A DNA stretch of 64,000 bases from Lactobacillus melliventris (GTDB taxonomy: Bacteria > Bacillota > Bacilli > Lactobacillales > Lactobacillaceae). Every line of letters begins with the position of its first letter. Position 1 is the stretch's first letter. Under the pieces are notes generated by a model. That model searched no databases and was not told where the DNA came from. It worked only from the letters and a program-made list of their open reading frames with translations. Of this stretch, positions 8,167 through 17,439 are shown in pieces. The position numbers were made by a program, and so were the translations under genes. The DNA lies in the NCBI RefSeq assembly GCF_013346935.1, contig NZ_JAAEEB010000006.1:1-64000 (forward strand). The letters run 5' to 3'.

Positions 8167-9267
8167 ATGAACTTAACTAAATTACAAGAATGGCTGCAAA
8201 GTACCAATTGCGATGTTGCCTACATTTCTAATCCAACGACAATTGCTTACTTTACAGGATATGACATGGAGCCACATGAACGAATCTTTGCCCTTTTAGC
8301 ATTTAAAGATCAAGATCCGTTCGTCTTTGTTCCAGCTTTAAATGTTGAAGAAGCTAAAAATTCAGCTTGGAACGGTGATGTATATGGTTATCTTGACTCA
8401 GAAGATCCCTGGGCGATTATTGCTGACAAAGTGAAAAGCAGAACCAAAGAATACCAAAAATGGGCTTTAGAAAAAAATAACCTCTCTGTTTCCCATTATC
8501 AACTCATCCATGAGCAATTTCCAGATGCTAATTTTGACGGTGATGTTTCTAATTTTGTTGCAAAAATCCGCTTATATAAAACACCGGAGGAAATTAAGCA
8601 ATTGCAAGCCGCTGGCCGTGAGGCAGACTTTGCTTTTCAAATTGGTTTTGACGCCATTAAGGAAGGTGTTACTGAAAGGTATATTGCTGGTCAGATTGAA
8701 TATCAGCTAAAGGTACAAAAAGGCGTAATGCATGAAAGTTTTGAAACCATTGTACAAGCCGGTGCCAACGCCGCTAATCCTCATTTAGGTCCTACCATGA
8801 ATAAAGTCAAGCCAAATGAATTGGTGTTATTTGACCTCGGTACTATGCACAACGGTTACGCTTCAGATTCCAGCAGAACAGTTGCTTATGGTGAACCAAC
8901 AGCCAAAGAAAAAGAAATTTACGAAATTGATCGCGAAGCTCAACAAGCTGCAATTGACGCGGTGAGACCGGGAATGACAGCTTCTGAATTAGATAGTGTT
9001 GCTCGTGATATTATTACTAAAGCGGGCTATGGTGAATACTTTATTCACCGCTTGGGTCACGGCATTGGTAAAGAAGTACACGAATACCCTTCAATTGTTC
9101 AAGGCAACGATTTGATCATTGAAGAGGGTATGTGTTTTTCAATTGAACCTGGTATCTATATTCCTAATGTAGCGGGGGTCAGAATCGAAGATTGTGGTGT
9201 TGTAACTAAAAACGGCTATGAACCATTTACTCATACAAGTAAGGAACTAAAAGTTTTACCTCTTTAA
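8167..9267 (+). CDS. pepQ: Xaa-Pro dipeptidase (prolidase)
   Basis: A 366-residue cytosolic metallopeptidase of family M24B that cleaves Xaa-Pro dipeptides, ending proline-peptide breakdown. The C-terminal pita-bread domain shows all five metal ligands: two aspartates in [18 protein letters not shown], a histidine in [15 protein letters not shown], and glutamates in SIEPGIY and RIEDCGVV. The N-terminal creatinase-like domain covers about residues 1-130. Ribosome site GGAAGGAAG precedes ATG. It is divergent from ccpA with a shared cre, and ends in a strong terminator, so it is monocistronic. Confidence 0.96.
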   Translation: MNLTKLQEWLQSTNCDVAYISNPTTIAYFTGYDMEPHERIFALLAFKDQDPFVFVPALNVEEAKNSAWNGDVYGYLDSEDPWAIIADKVKSRTKEYQKWALEKNNLSVSHYQLIHEQFPDANFDGDVSNFVAKIRLYKTPEEIKQLQAAGREADFAFQIGFDAIKEGVTERYIAGQIEYQLKVQKGVMHESFETIVQAGANAANPHLGPTMNKVKPNELVLFDLGTMHNGYASDSSRTVAYGEPTAKEKEIYEIDREAQQAAIDAVRPGMTASELDSVARDIITKAGYGEYFIHRLGHGIGKEVHEYPSIVQGNDLIIEEGMCFSIEPGIYIPNVAGVRIEDCGVVTKNGYEPFTHTSKELKVLPL

Positions 9268-9292
9268 ATAAACTCACTTTATTTATTGCATA

Positions 9293-9334
9293 AAAATGGC
9301 ACTGACAGATTTTATTTTCTGTCAGTGCCATTTT
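9293..9334. terminator. Strong terminator after pepQ
   Basis: Perfect 17-base-pair stem AAAATGGCACTGACAGA / TCTGTCAGTGCCATTTT with an eight-base loop. It stands between convergent pepQ and the YtxH-like gene and has T-runs in both directions. Confidence 0.93.
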
Positions 9335-9347
9335 ACTAAAATCGTGT

Positions 9348-9761
9348 TTATGGTCTAGAATATGGATCAACAGGTGCATCTGCAGGGCCTTCAGGCTTTG
9401 GGTCTGAGGGTTCCGAGTGATTAAAATCATCTGGACCCTCTGCATGGTGCAAGTCATCAGCTACATCTGCAGCATGATCTTTTTGCTGTGCATCAGTATC
9501 TTTTGAACTATCAATAACGATATCATCAAAATCTTTCAGTTCAGAATCATCTTCTACATTCTTGGGGAATGAGGCCAGTTGATTCTTTACAATTTCAGTA
9601 CCGTTATCATATTTTTTCTTTAAGTCTTGAACAGTTTCATTGTTCTTAACTTTTTTCTTAAGTTCGTCAATTTGTTCATCACTGACTAATAAGGAACCAG
9701 CTAGGAACCCTACAGCACTTCCGACAATAGTACCTAAAACAAAATTTGCAAAATTTTTCAT
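9348..9761 (-). CDS. YtxH domain protein
   Basis: A 137-residue protein with one N-terminal membrane or hydrophobic segment (FVLGTIVGSAVGFLAGSLLV, Gly-rich, typical of YtxH proteins), then a charged helical stretch to about residue 60 and an acidic, Pro-, Asp- and His-rich low-complexity tail. YtxH family proteins are small, often stress-associated membrane proteins of unknown molecular role. It follows the DUF948 gene by 17 bases on the same strand; YtxH/DUF948 pairs are common in Firmicutes, so a shared envelope role is likely. Confidence 0.8.
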   Translation of the reverse strand: MKNFANFVLGTIVGSAVGFLAGSLLVSDEQIDELKKKVKNNETVQDLKKKYDNGTEIVKNQLASFPKNVEDDSELKDFDDIVIDSSKDTDAQQKDHAADVADDLHHAEGPDDFNHSEPSDPKPEGPADAPVDPYSRP

Positions 9762-9778
9762 AAAAGTAACTCCTTTTA

Positions 9779-10204
9779 CTAATCTTCACCTTTACGCCGC
9801 TTATGCCGTGCAAACACTGATGCTAAAGCAGAAGACATCAACCCGTTACGTTTCCAATGAAAATTATTGAAACGCTTTGCCATATTTCTGGTAGATGTGT
9901 TGACATCCGAAACGCTTTCGCCTAAATCAGCTGCTGCTTGCACAACAGGATCAATAGTTTTCATTTTAACATTAACATCTGCTAGCAAGACATTAGTTTT
10001 ATCAAGCAAATCACTGGTTTGATGAAGTAAATCATTTACATCCCCGGTGACCTGTTGAATTGACTCGTTAGCACTCTGGATCGTTTTTTCTGCTTCTCTA
10101 GTCGCTTTTGCGGCACGTATAAGCACTGGAATTGTGAAAAGTACTAAAATTAATAATGCAATGGCGGCTATTAAACCTGCTAATGCACCATAAGAAAATT
10201 TCAT
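9779..10204 (-). CDS. DUF948 domain protein
   Basis: A 141-residue membrane-anchored protein. Residues ~8-30 form a transmembrane helix, followed by a long amphipathic coiled-coil stretch with heptads of Thr, Leu and Val typical of DUF948, which somewhat resembles the linker of chemoreceptors. The C terminus is basic (HKRRKG). Function unknown; in several Firmicutes the family is stress-induced together with YtxH. Ribosome site GGAGG precedes the ATG at good spacing. It is the first gene of the pair. Confidence 0.82.
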   Translation of the reverse strand: MKFSYGALAGLIAAIALLILVLFTIPVLIRAAKATREAEKTIQSANESIQQVTGDVNDLLHQTSDLLDKTNVLLADVNVKMKTIDPVVQAAADLGESVSDVNTSTRNMAKRFNNFHWKRNGLMSSALASVFARHKRRKGED

Positions 10205-10315
10205 CTTTTACCTCCAATTCTATACCTAAAAAAAGTCTAGCATGAAAATGCTTCAATCTCAATCTATATGTAATATTTTGTTATAGTTAATATGCATATA
10301 CGAAAGGTAATTATT

Positions 10316-11131
10316 ATGGATAAAATATTTCAAATCAATAAAAACGTGCTTAAGTTTAACTGGGACAGGCTGGGAGAACAAGTTCTGACAATTATTTGGC
10401 AGCTCCTAGTTTCAGCTTTAGTTTTTTACCTGATCGACCATGTTGGTAAAAAAATAATTAAACATTATTTAGATCATAGTAAAAGAAAACAAAATAAGAG
10501 AACTCAAACAGTTACTGCATTAATTAACAGTATCTTTGAATACACTGTGATTTTTTTCTACTTGTTTGCTGTTTTATCTATCCTAGGTATTCCAATTGGT
10601 ACGCTACTTGCGAGTGCTGGTATCTTTTCTCTGGCTTTAGGGATGGGAGCCCAAGGCTTTGTCAGCGATTTAGTTAACGGCTTCTTCATTTTAAGTGAAG
10701 ACCAGTTTGACGTAGGAGATATTGTCTCAATCAACAATCAAACTGGAGTAGTGGTTCAGTTGGGATTAAGGACTACAAGACTTAAAGGGTCTGATGGTTC
10801 TCTAATCTACATCCCCAATCGTAATATTTCAATCGTACAAAATTTAGCCCACGGTGGCATTGGCTTAGATATTGAAATCCAACTAAAAGCTAATAACGAT
10901 TTTGCAAAAGTTCATAGTCTTATTGAACAGGTAAACAAAAAATTGAGTACCGATATTAATTTTTTAGTGCAAGAACCTAAAATTATTGGCATAGCTACGC
11001 AAACAGCACAAACTGTTAATTATGTGGTTCATTTTCAAGTTAAACCCGGTTATGAAAAAGAAGTGCAGGATAAATACTTAACGCAGTATTTAAACGTCCT
11101 GCAAAGCAACCAAGTTCTTTTAGCAGAATAA
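10316..11131 (+). CDS. MscS family small-conductance mechanosensitive channel
   Basis: A 271-residue membrane protein with about three transmembrane helices followed by a beta domain, as in MscS/YkuT. The pore-lining helix is visible as LLASAGIFSLALGMGAQGFVSDLVNGFFIL, with the Gly/Ala packing pattern of the MscS TM3 helix, and the beta domain follows with FDVGDIVSINNQTGVVVQLGLRTT. It releases solutes on hypo-osmotic shock. ATG at 10316, eight bases after GAAAGG, is preferred to an upstream ATG at 10292 that has no ribosome site. It is monocistronic, with a terminator after it. Confidence 0.9.
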   Translation: MDKIFQINKNVLKFNWDRLGEQVLTIIWQLLVSALVFYLIDHVGKKIIKHYLDHSKRKQNKRTQTVTALINSIFEYTVIFFYLFAVLSILGIPIGTLLASAGIFSLALGMGAQGFVSDLVNGFFILSEDQFDVGDIVSINNQTGVVVQLGLRTTRLKGSDGSLIYIPNRNISIVQNLAHGGIGLDIEIQLKANNDFAKVHSLIEQVNKKLSTDINFLVQEPKIIGIATQTAQTVNYVVHFQVKPGYEKEVQDKYLTQYLNVLQSNQVLLAE

Positions 11132-11134
11132 AAT

Positions 11135-11201
11135 AAAAACTGATAAATGTCTTTAATACTTTTCCAGTAAAAAGTATTAAAAATAATATTTATCAGTTTT
11201 T
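11135..11201. terminator. Long two-part terminator hairpin
   Basis: The outer stem AAAAACTGATAAAT / ATTTATCAGTTTTT encloses a second stem, TTTAATACTTTT pairing with AAAAAGTATTAAA. It separates the convergent mscS-like and rdgB genes and can act both ways. Confidence 0.85.
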
Positions 11202-11208
11202 TAGATAT

Positions 11209-11823
11209 TTATTCAAACTGAGCGAGCCAGTTTGGTAAACACTTTAATAATTTAGCGAGAGCTTTTCCTCGGTGAGAAAGACTATTTTTTTCTGCAGTTG
11301 TCATTTCGGCAAAAGTTTTCTGCTTTTCCGGTACATAAAAAAGCGGATCATAGCCAAAGCCGTCTTCACCTTCAGGCGCTGGTAAAATTAGGCCTTCACA
11401 TTGACCTGAGACAACCAAATCTTTTTCAAAATGACCTGGCATTGATACTACAATTGTAGTATTAAATCTAGCTGTTCTTTTTGCTAACGGCACACCACCA
11501 AGCTCGGCCAGTAATTTAGCATTATTCTTCTGATCATTATGCTCAGGACCGGCAAAACGCGCCGAGTGAACTCCAGGAGCACCATCAAGTGCATCAACCA
11601 TTAAGCCGGAGTCATCCGCTATTGTCAGCAGCTGACTATAGTCAGCTAATTCATGTGCCTTTAGCTTAGCATTTTGCTCAAATGTTGTACCGTACTCATC
11701 AACAATTGGCGGCCTATCTAAATCGGCATTAGTCTTAACTGTGAGGTTAAGCGCAGCTTTTTTAAAAGCTGCGCTTAATTCTTTCACTTTGCCCTGATTA
11801 GTTGTTGCAAATAAAACTTCCAT
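11209..11823 (-). CDS. rdgB: XTP/dITP diphosphatase (RdgB/HAM1 family)
   Basis: A 204-residue nucleotide house-cleaning enzyme that hydrolyses ITP, XTP and their deoxy forms to the monophosphates. Signature segments are FATTNQGKVKEL at the N terminus, IADDSGLMVDALDGAPGVHSARFAG with the catalytic Asp-Asp, and GEDGFGYDPLFYVPE, then SHRGKAL near the end. ATG at 11823, after AAAGGAG, is chosen rather than the upstream ATG at 11856, which would add 11 residues the family lacks and run into murI. murI lies directly upstream, so the two form an operon as in other lactobacilli. Confidence 0.95.
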   Translation of the reverse strand: MEVLFATTNQGKVKELSAAFKKAALNLTVKTNADLDRPPIVDEYGTTFEQNAKLKAHELADYSQLLTIADDSGLMVDALDGAPGVHSARFAGPEHNDQKNNAKLLAELGGVPLAKRTARFNTTIVVSMPGHFEKDLVVSGQCEGLILPAPEGEDGFGYDPLFYVPEKQKTFAEMTTAEKNSLSHRGKALAKLLKCLPNWLAQFE

Positions 11824-11839
11824 TTTTTCTCCTTTCTTC

Positions 11840-12628
11840 TTAAAGGTGTTTTGCACTAACGTATTGCTCGTCTAATACTATTTTACCCAATTCGTTAAAC
11901 TTTCTGACGTCCCCCGTTGTGTAATACTTGTGCGCACCATCATTAGAATTACTGCCAAAAAGGCCGTCACGTTTCATTACATTATACGTATATTGCGCTA
12001 CCTGGTCAGCTGGATCAATAATTTGAACATTTGGTTTTAAACATTGTGCAAACTCACTGCGAATAATAGGATAGTGCGTACATCCCAAAACGAGAGTATC
12101 TATGTCCAGCTTGTTGATTGGCAACAAAAGTTCTTGCAGTGCAGAGACATACGCCTGATGACCTGCATCAGCTTCAATTAGGGGTACAATCTGAGGGGCT
12201 GCTATTTCATGCACAACTATTTGGGAATCACGCTTTTGAATCTCCTTTTGGTATGCATTTAAACTAACAGTCATTTTTGTCGCCACAACTGCCACGTTTT
12301 TGTTTTTAGTAGCTTGCGCTGCCGCTAGAGCGCCCGATTGAATTACGCCGATAATTTGCGGCTCAATCTCTTTTTGAATAGCATTCATAGCTACTGCCGT
12401 GGCAGTATTGCAGGCAAAGACAATTAGTTTAACGTTTTTACTTAATAAAAAATTAACACTTTGCTTTGTTAGCGCAATAATTTCCGCTTTAGACTTATCA
12501 CCATAGGGAACATGAGCATTGTCACCAATGAAAACAGTTGATTCATGAGGCATTTTAGCAATTATTTTTTTGACTACCGTTAAGCCGCCAACTCCTGAAT
12601 CTAATAAGCCAATTGGTCGATTATCCAT
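11840..12628 (-). CDS. murI: Glutamate racemase
   Basis: A 262-residue cofactor-independent racemase making D-glutamate for peptidoglycan. Motifs are IGLLDSGVGGLTVVKKI at the N terminus, the first catalytic cysteine in VFACNTATA, and the second in LGCTHYPII. Length and motifs are those of a normal MurI. The ribosome site AGGGAG is well placed. It is cotranscribed with rdgB 16 bases downstream, and divergent from the DUF2507 gene. Confidence 0.96.
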   Translation of the reverse strand: MDNRPIGLLDSGVGGLTVVKKIIAKMPHESTVFIGDNAHVPYGDKSKAEIIALTKQSVNFLLSKNVKLIVFACNTATAVAMNAIQKEIEPQIIGVIQSGALAAAQATKNKNVAVVATKMTVSLNAYQKEIQKRDSQIVVHEIAAPQIVPLIEADAGHQAYVSALQELLLPINKLDIDTLVLGCTHYPIIRSEFAQCLKPNVQIIDPADQVAQYTYNVMKRDGLFGSNSNDGAHKYYTTGDVRKFNELGKIVLDEQYVSAKHL

Positions 12629-12708
12629 ATTAAAAGACTCCCTAAATAATTTATACTTCAGTCAATTTTACGGTAAAATAAAAGAAAATAAAAGGGATGA
12701 ATTTCTTT

Positions 12709-13116
12709 ATGCAAGACAATAACCAGCAACATGAACATGTTTATTTTGTAAATCAGCTTTATCGGGACTTTTTACTGCCAACGATCTTAGGCAAAGACAA
12801 TGATGTAATTCTATATTGGGGTGGCAAGCGCATAGCCCGTAAATATGACTTAGCGTCCTTTGAAGATGTAGCCAGCTTTTTTACAACTACTGAATTTGGC
12901 AATATTGAAAAAGCAAGAGCCCATCATAGTGAAAAAATTTTCAAATTAACCGGACAAAATGTAGCCGATCGGATTAGCAGTGGTAATCAGGAATTTTCCC
13001 TTGAAGCAGGAATAATTGCAGAAGCAGTTGAAAAAGAAACTGGTCGCACTACTGAATGCGAAATTAAGGTTGATGAACATAAAAAAATAGTAAAACTAAT
13101 CGCCAAATTTGATTAA
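12709..13116 (+). CDS. YslB family protein (DUF2507)
   Basis: A 135-residue cytosolic protein resembling the YslB/DUF2507 family. The conserved region reads LYRDFLLPTILG, then ILYWGGKRIARKYDL; the rest is alpha/beta and acidic. The family's function is not known. ATG at 12697 directly touches AAAGGG and would have no spacing, so the second ATG at 12709 is given as the start, though its 12-base distance is long. It is divergent from murI, and mscL follows about 70 bases on. Confidence 0.75.
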   Translation: MQDNNQQHEHVYFVNQLYRDFLLPTILGKDNDVILYWGGKRIARKYDLASFEDVASFFTTTEFGNIEKARAHHSEKIFKLTGQNVADRISSGNQEFSLEAGIIAEAVEKETGRTTECEIKVDEHKKIVKLIAKFD

Positions 13117-13188
13117 GCACTTTGAAACAAATAATTTAGTTTTTTACCATTTTTGCAATATTATTAAAGTAAGAATGGAGGAAACAAA

Positions 13189-13560
13189 ATGCTTAGAGAA
13201 TTTAAAGAATTTATTCAACGGGGCAACGTTATCGATTTGGCTGTTGGTGTAATCATCGGCGGAGCTTTTACCAACATTGTTAATTCATTGGTAAACAATT
13301 TAATTAATCCCCTTTTGGGTCTATTTATCGGACGAATTGATCTTTCCAATCTGGTATTTAAAGCCGGAGGTGCTACTTTTAAATACGGTGAATTTATCAA
13401 TACTGTGATTAACTTTTTGATTATTGCATTCATCGTCTTTTTGCTAGTTAAAGCTGTCAATAAAGTAATAAGACATAACGACCAGCAACAACCAGCTGGC
13501 CCAACCGCTGAAGATTACTTGAAAGAAATTCGCGATCTATTAAAAGAAAAAAGCAATTAA
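13189..13560 (+). CDS. mscL: Large-conductance mechanosensitive channel
   Basis: A 123-residue membrane channel forming a homopentamer that opens on osmotic downshock. The N-terminal helix and TM1 read EFKEFIQRGNVIDLAVGVIIGGAF, with the pore-constricting Val/Ile positions; TM2 is FINTVINFLIIAFIVFLLVKAVN; the C-terminal amphipathic bundle ends in EDYLKEIRDLLKE. Length is normal. The ribosome site TGGAGGA is strong. A terminator follows at once. Confidence 0.96.
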   Translation: MLREFKEFIQRGNVIDLAVGVIIGGAFTNIVNSLVNNLINPLLGLFIGRIDLSNLVFKAGGATFKYGEFINTVINFLIIAFIVFLLVKAVNKVIRHNDQQQPAGPTAEDYLKEIRDLLKEKSN

Positions 13561-13588
13561 AAAAATTCCTGCAGTTGCAGGAATTTTT
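13561..13588. terminator. Terminator between mscL and trxA
   Basis: Perfect stem AAAAATTCCTGCA / TGCAGGAATTTTT with a two-base loop as drawn (in practice one base pair opens). It serves convergent mscL and trxA, overlapping the last base of trxA. Confidence 0.9.
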
Positions 13589-13899
13589 TAATTGGTATAT
13601 TGATCCAAAATTTGACTCAATTTTGCTTTAGGTGTGTAACCCGTAATACGATCTACAATTTCACCGTTTTTCTTGATTAGCAAAGTCGGAATAGCCATAA
13701 CTCCCAAAGAGCTTGGTACTTCCTTGTTTTGATCAACATCCATTTTGGTAAATTTAACGTCTTGTCTCTCCTCAGCCAATTCATCAACTACCGGAGATTG
13801 CATTTTGCACGGGCCACACCAGGTTGCCCAAAAGTCCGTTAACACGACGCCATCTTTTGTTTCTTCTTCAAAGTTTTGATCTGTAAGTTCATCAACCAT
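13588..13899 (-). CDS. trxA: Thioredoxin
   Basis: A 103-residue thioredoxin with the active site WCGPC in ATWCGPCKMQSP, the cis-proline loop AIPTLL, and the C-terminal glycine-bearing strand DRITGYTPK. It reduces disulphides using thioredoxin reductase. Ribosome site AAAGGAGG is strong. It lies 86 bases downstream of mutS2 on the same strand, as in several lactobacilli, but with a gap long enough for its own promoter. Confidence 0.96.
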   Translation of the reverse strand: MVDELTDQNFEEETKDGVVLTDFWATWCGPCKMQSPVVDELAEERQDVKFTKMDVDQNKEVPSSLGVMAIPTLLIKKNGEIVDRITGYTPKAKLSQILDQYTN

Positions 13900-13985
13900 T
13901 GAAAAAACCTCCTTTAAGGAAAATATTTTTATCTATTGATATTTTCATTATAGCAACCAGACTTACTTTTTACAAGTAAAGTAAA

Positions 13986-16340
13986 TTATTGCAAATGCAC
14001 AATGGTTGCACCATTTCCGCCCTCGTTTGCAGTGGCGTAATTATAACTTTTCACATGCTTATTCGTCCGTAAATATTGCCAAACGCCTTTTCTAATAGCA
14101 CCAGTACCTATGCCGTGAATAATGGTAACAACATCTAAACCAGCTAACAGCACCGAGTCAATATAGCGATCTAAATTAGTCATTGCTTCATCATAACGCT
14201 GACCGCGCAAATCGAGCTCACTTTTAGCATTGCTACGCCTGTTTGCACTAACTGCACGCACTTTCGAATGAGTTTGCGGCTTTTCATGCTGAGTGCTTTT
14301 TTCAATGTCGCGATCACTGACTTTAACCTTAATAATACCCATCTGGACCTCATATTCATGTTCAGACAACTTTTTGGTAATCGTACCAGTTTGCCCATAA
14401 GACAGTACTTTTACCTGATCGCCTACATTAACATGGTGTCTTCTTTTTTCGCGTTGCAGAACACGATTATGAGCCAGATTTTCGTTTTGTCGTTCAAGCT
14501 GATTAAATTCACCCTTGGCGGCAATAATTTCGTTTTGTTTAACATTACCTTTTTGCTGCTCAAGTTGTGCGATAATTTTATCAGCTTTTTTACGGCTTTT
14601 GGTAACTACTTCATTAGCTCTTTCCTGAGCAAATTCCAGCTGCTTTTGCACACGTTGATTGTACCAATCGAGTGCTTGCTGCAATTTCTTTTCCAACTTT
14701 TTAGCACGATCAAGACTGGTAGTTAAATGACTGCGGGCATCTGAAGCAGCCTTAGTTTGCTTCGTTAACTCAGTAATCATTTGGTTAATATCAACGTTTT
14801 CATCACTCATTAGCCCCTGTGCTTTTTTAACCACGTCTTCGCGCATCCCTAATCTGCGCGCAATTGCAAATGCGTTACTGTGACCAGGAATACCAATTTG
14901 TAAACGGTATGTTGGCGACAAGGTCTTTAGATCGAACTCCATTGATGCATTAGTTGTTCTTTCACGATTATAGCCATATAGTTTCAGTTCTGGGTAATGG
15001 GTAGTAACGATAATTTTAGCTTTCTTTTGCCGTAAAAAGTCCAAAATACTGATTGCCAGACTTGCGCCTTCTTCTGGGTCCGTTCCCGCACCAATTTCGT
15101 CAATCAAAACCAGTGTCTTGGCATCGACCTTTTTCATTATTTTGACAATGCCATTAATATGTGAAGAAAAGGTACTGAGTGATTGCTCAATAGATTGTTC
15201 ATCCCCAATATCTGCGCAGATGTCTTTAAAAACACCGGCTTTGCTTCCTTCTGCAGCAGGAATAAACAGACCAGATTGTGCCATTAACTGTAAAATACCC
15301 ACAGTTTTTAATGTAATCGTCTTTCCACCAGTATTTGGACCAGTAATCAACATAGTATCGTAATCTTCACCCAGACAGATATCATTGGCAATAACTGTTT
15401 CAGGATTAATTAAAGGATGTCGTGCTTGTAAAAATACAAGTGACTGATCATCAGTCAACTTAGGTTCAGTTGCTTTCATAGCATGAGCTAATTTCGCTTT
15501 TGCCTGAATAAAATCGAGTTTAACTAAAGCACCAGCAATCGTATCAATGCTATCAGCTTCCGGTCGCACTAGATCAGACAAGTTACGCAGAATATGACTG
15601 ATTTCTCTTCTTTCTTGTGCCAGAAGGTTTTGCTGACGATTATTGAGATTTAAAACTGCACTAGGTTCAATAAAAAGCGTTTGTCCACTGGCACTTTGAT
15701 CATGAACAACGCCGCCAAATTTATTGCGGTATTCTTGTTTGACCGGAATAACATAACGTTCATCACGAATTGTCACAATCTGCTCTGACAAATACTTGCT
15801 GCTACTACCCTTGATATAGCCATCCATTCTCTGCTTAATTTCAGCATCATTGCTTTTGATTTCATGACGTAAATGGGCTAATTCGCTGGAAGCAGTATCG
15901 AGAACTTCTCCATCAAAATCTAGAGAACGATTAAGTTTGTTATACAAACTTTGAGGTACATCTAATTGTGCCAAAATAGAATCTATGGCGGTTAAATCTA
16001 GTTTTTCCTCATCAATTTCACCAAAAAATTCATTTGTTTCATTTGCAAGCGCCAAAACTAATAACAAATTACCCAATTCCTTGGCGTTTAAGTTTGCCTT
16101 GATCCGCAAACGCTTGGTACTTGCAGTAACATCAGCAAAATCTGTCAATGGCAATTGCCCTTTAACCCGCAAAATATCAGCACCAGCAAGAGTTTGCTTC
16201 AAACTAAGTTCAACTTGAGCAAAATCATTACTTGGCAGTAAGTTGAATGCTGTCATTTTAGCTGGTGTAGTAATCGCCATTTGTTGTAATTGTTCAGTAA
16301 TTTTGGCAAATTCTAAAGTTTTTAATATTTTATCATTCAT
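13986..16340 (-). CDS. mutS2: Endonuclease MutS2 (ribosome-collision / recombination factor)
   Basis: A 784-residue MutS2. The ATPase domain has Walker A GPNTGGKT (near residue 335) and Walker B VLIDEIGAGTDP (near residue 410), then a long coiled coil (about 510-630), a KOW-like segment GDQVKVLSYGQTGTITKK, and a C-terminal Smr nuclease domain with LDLRGQRYDEA and HGIGTGAIRKGV. The N-terminal mismatch-recognition domain of MutS is absent, as normal. MutS2 acts on stalled or collided ribosomes and in limiting recombination. A terminator separates it from the alaS operon upstream. Confidence 0.96.
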   Translation of the reverse strand: MNDKILKTLEFAKITEQLQQMAITTPAKMTAFNLLPSNDFAQVELSLKQTLAGADILRVKGQLPLTDFADVTASTKRLRIKANLNAKELGNLLLVLALANETNEFFGEIDEEKLDLTAIDSILAQLDVPQSLYNKLNRSLDFDGEVLDTASSELAHLRHEIKSNDAEIKQRMDGYIKGSSSKYLSEQIVTIRDERYVIPVKQEYRNKFGGVVHDQSASGQTLFIEPSAVLNLNNRQQNLLAQERREISHILRNLSDLVRPEADSIDTIAGALVKLDFIQAKAKLAHAMKATEPKLTDDQSLVFLQARHPLINPETVIANDICLGEDYDTMLITGPNTGGKTITLKTVGILQLMAQSGLFIPAAEGSKAGVFKDICADIGDEQSIEQSLSTFSSHINGIVKIMKKVDAKTLVLIDEIGAGTDPEEGASLAISILDFLRQKKAKIIVTTHYPELKLYGYNRERTTNASMEFDLKTLSPTYRLQIGIPGHSNAFAIARRLGMREDVVKKAQGLMSDENVDINQMITELTKQTKAASDARSHLTTSLDRAKKLEKKLQQALDWYNQRVQKQLEFAQERANEVVTKSRKKADKIIAQLEQQKGNVKQNEIIAAKGEFNQLERQNENLAHNRVLQREKRRHHVNVGDQVKVLSYGQTGTITKKLSEHEYEVQMGIIKVKVSDRDIEKSTQHEKPQTHSKVRAVSANRRSNAKSELDLRGQRYDEAMTNLDRYIDSVLLAGLDVVTIIHGIGTGAIRKGVWQYLRTNKHVKSYNYATANEGGNGATIVHLQ

Positions 16341-16370
16341 TATTTTTCTAAATTATTAATCTTTAATAAA

Positions 16371-16391
16371 AAAGGCTGGCCCAGCCAGTCT
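16371..16391 (-). terminator. Terminator of the alaS-ireB-ruvX operon
   Basis: Stem GGCTGG / CCAGCC followed, on the minus strand, by TTTTTT. It comes directly after the stop codon of the DUF1292 gene and 31 bases before the mutS2 start. Confidence 0.8.
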
Positions 16392-16394
16392 TTC

Positions 16395-16700
16395 TTATTC
16401 ACCACTTAATCGGTCATCGTCCAAAAATGTATTTAAGACTCCTTGGACCATGTTCCACTCATCATCTGCTTCAATCTCGTGTAAATCACTACTGGTAACA
16501 TCACCTGCGGAATCTGAATCATAGCTGAATGCTAAGACTTCAATTTCGTCATCATCACTAGCAGCTGCCGGATAGAGCAAAACATATGATTTATCATAAT
16601 TATCTGAATGAAACGTAAATAAAATTTCGTATAATTCTTCATTACCCTGATCATCAATCAGGGTAATCTGACGGTCATCACCGTTAACTTCTTGTGCCAT
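16395..16700 (-). CDS. DUF1292 domain protein (YrzB-like)
   Basis: A 101-residue, strongly acidic cytosolic protein of the DUF1292 family. The conserved N-terminal strand pattern ITLIDDQGNEELYEILFTF is visible, followed by SYVLLYP and an acidic tail. Function is unknown, but the gene is conserved downstream of ireB and ruvX across Firmicutes, exactly as here (one base from the ruvX stop). It is the last gene of the alaS operon. Confidence 0.88.
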   Translation of the reverse strand: MAQEVNGDDRQITLIDDQGNEELYEILFTFHSDNYDKSYVLLYPAAASDDDEIEVLAFSYDSDSAGDVTSSDLHEIEADDEWNMVQGVLNTFLDDDRLSGE

Positions 16701-16701
16701 A

Positions 16702-17130
16702 TTAATCCTTTCGGTTTAGATCCAAATAATTCTGTAAAATCAAAACAGCAGCCATTTGGTCAATAACTTCTTTGCGCTTATGGCGATCGTACATTCCTGC
16801 CTCTTCAACTAAAACTCTTTCAGATTCCACTGTCGTTAGTCTCTCATCTAAATAATGCACTGGCAAACCAAACTTTTTCTCCAGTCTTTCACCATATGCT
16901 TTACTGCGATTAACTGAAGCACCTGAAGAGCCATCCATGTTTTTAGGCAGACCCAGCACAAAGGCCTCTGGTTCATATTGGCGGACAATTTTTTTAATTG
17001 CACGCATACCAAAATTATAACGCGTTTCATCAATAGGGATGGTTTCAACCATCTGCGCAGTTATTCCTAATTCATCACTAACAGCAACGCCTACTGTCTT
17101 TGATCCAACATCTAAACCAACTAGTCGCAT
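16702..17130 (-). CDS. ruvX: Putative pre-16S rRNA nuclease YqgF/RuvX
   Basis: A 142-residue RNase H-fold nuclease of the YqgF family, essential in many bacteria and implicated in 16S rRNA 5'-end maturation. The first acidic residue is in [15 protein letters not shown], the second in LDERLTT, and the last in DQMAAVLIL. The start overlaps the ireB stop by one base. Part of the alaS-ireB-ruvX-DUF1292 operon. Confidence 0.94.
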   Translation of the reverse strand: MRLVGLDVGSKTVGVAVSDELGITAQMVETIPIDETRYNFGMRAIKKIVRQYEPEAFVLGLPKNMDGSSGASVNRSKAYGERLEKKFGLPVHYLDERLTTVESERVLVEEAGMYDRHKRKEVIDQMAAVLILQNYLDLNRKD

Positions 17131-17387
17131 TATTTATCTTTTCCAAGATAATTTTTGACAAGCTCTTCAATAATTTCGTCACGTTCATGCTTCAAAATTA
17201 AATTACGAGCATCATTATGCCGTGGAATATAAGCCGGATCGCCAGACAATAAGTAGCCGACAATCTGGTTAACTGGATTATAACCCTTCTCTTCCAGAGC
17301 ATTATAAACGTCTTGCAGAGTATCATGAACATTTTTGCCTTTATTTTCGTTAAAGTCAAAATGCATTGTCTTATCTAGCGAACTCAT
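17130..17387 (-). CDS. ireB: IreB family regulatory phosphoprotein (DUF965)
   Basis: An 85-residue protein of the IreB/YrzL family. In enterococci IreB is phosphorylated on N-terminal threonines by the PASTA kinase IreK and affects cephalosporin resistance; here one threonine is at position 7 (SLDKTMHF). The conserved core reads [32 protein letters not shown] at 17387 is chosen because AGGAGG precedes it; a longer frame from 17435 includes the ribosome site itself. It follows alaS by 52 bases. Confidence 0.93.
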   Translation of the reverse strand: MSSLDKTMHFDFNENKGKNVHDTLQDVYNALEEKGYNPVNQIVGYLLSGDPAYIPRHNDARNLILKHERDEIIEELVKNYLGKDK

Positions 17388-17439
17388 AATTATTCCTCCT
17401 AGCATAATTTTACTTGAAAAACAGCACAAACTCAATTAA

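Noticed and set aside
14268-14726. 152-codon plus-strand frame inside mutS2
   Set aside because: Shadow of the MutS2 coiled-coil region; hydrophobic composition comes from the antisense of Lys/Glu/Gln-rich codons.
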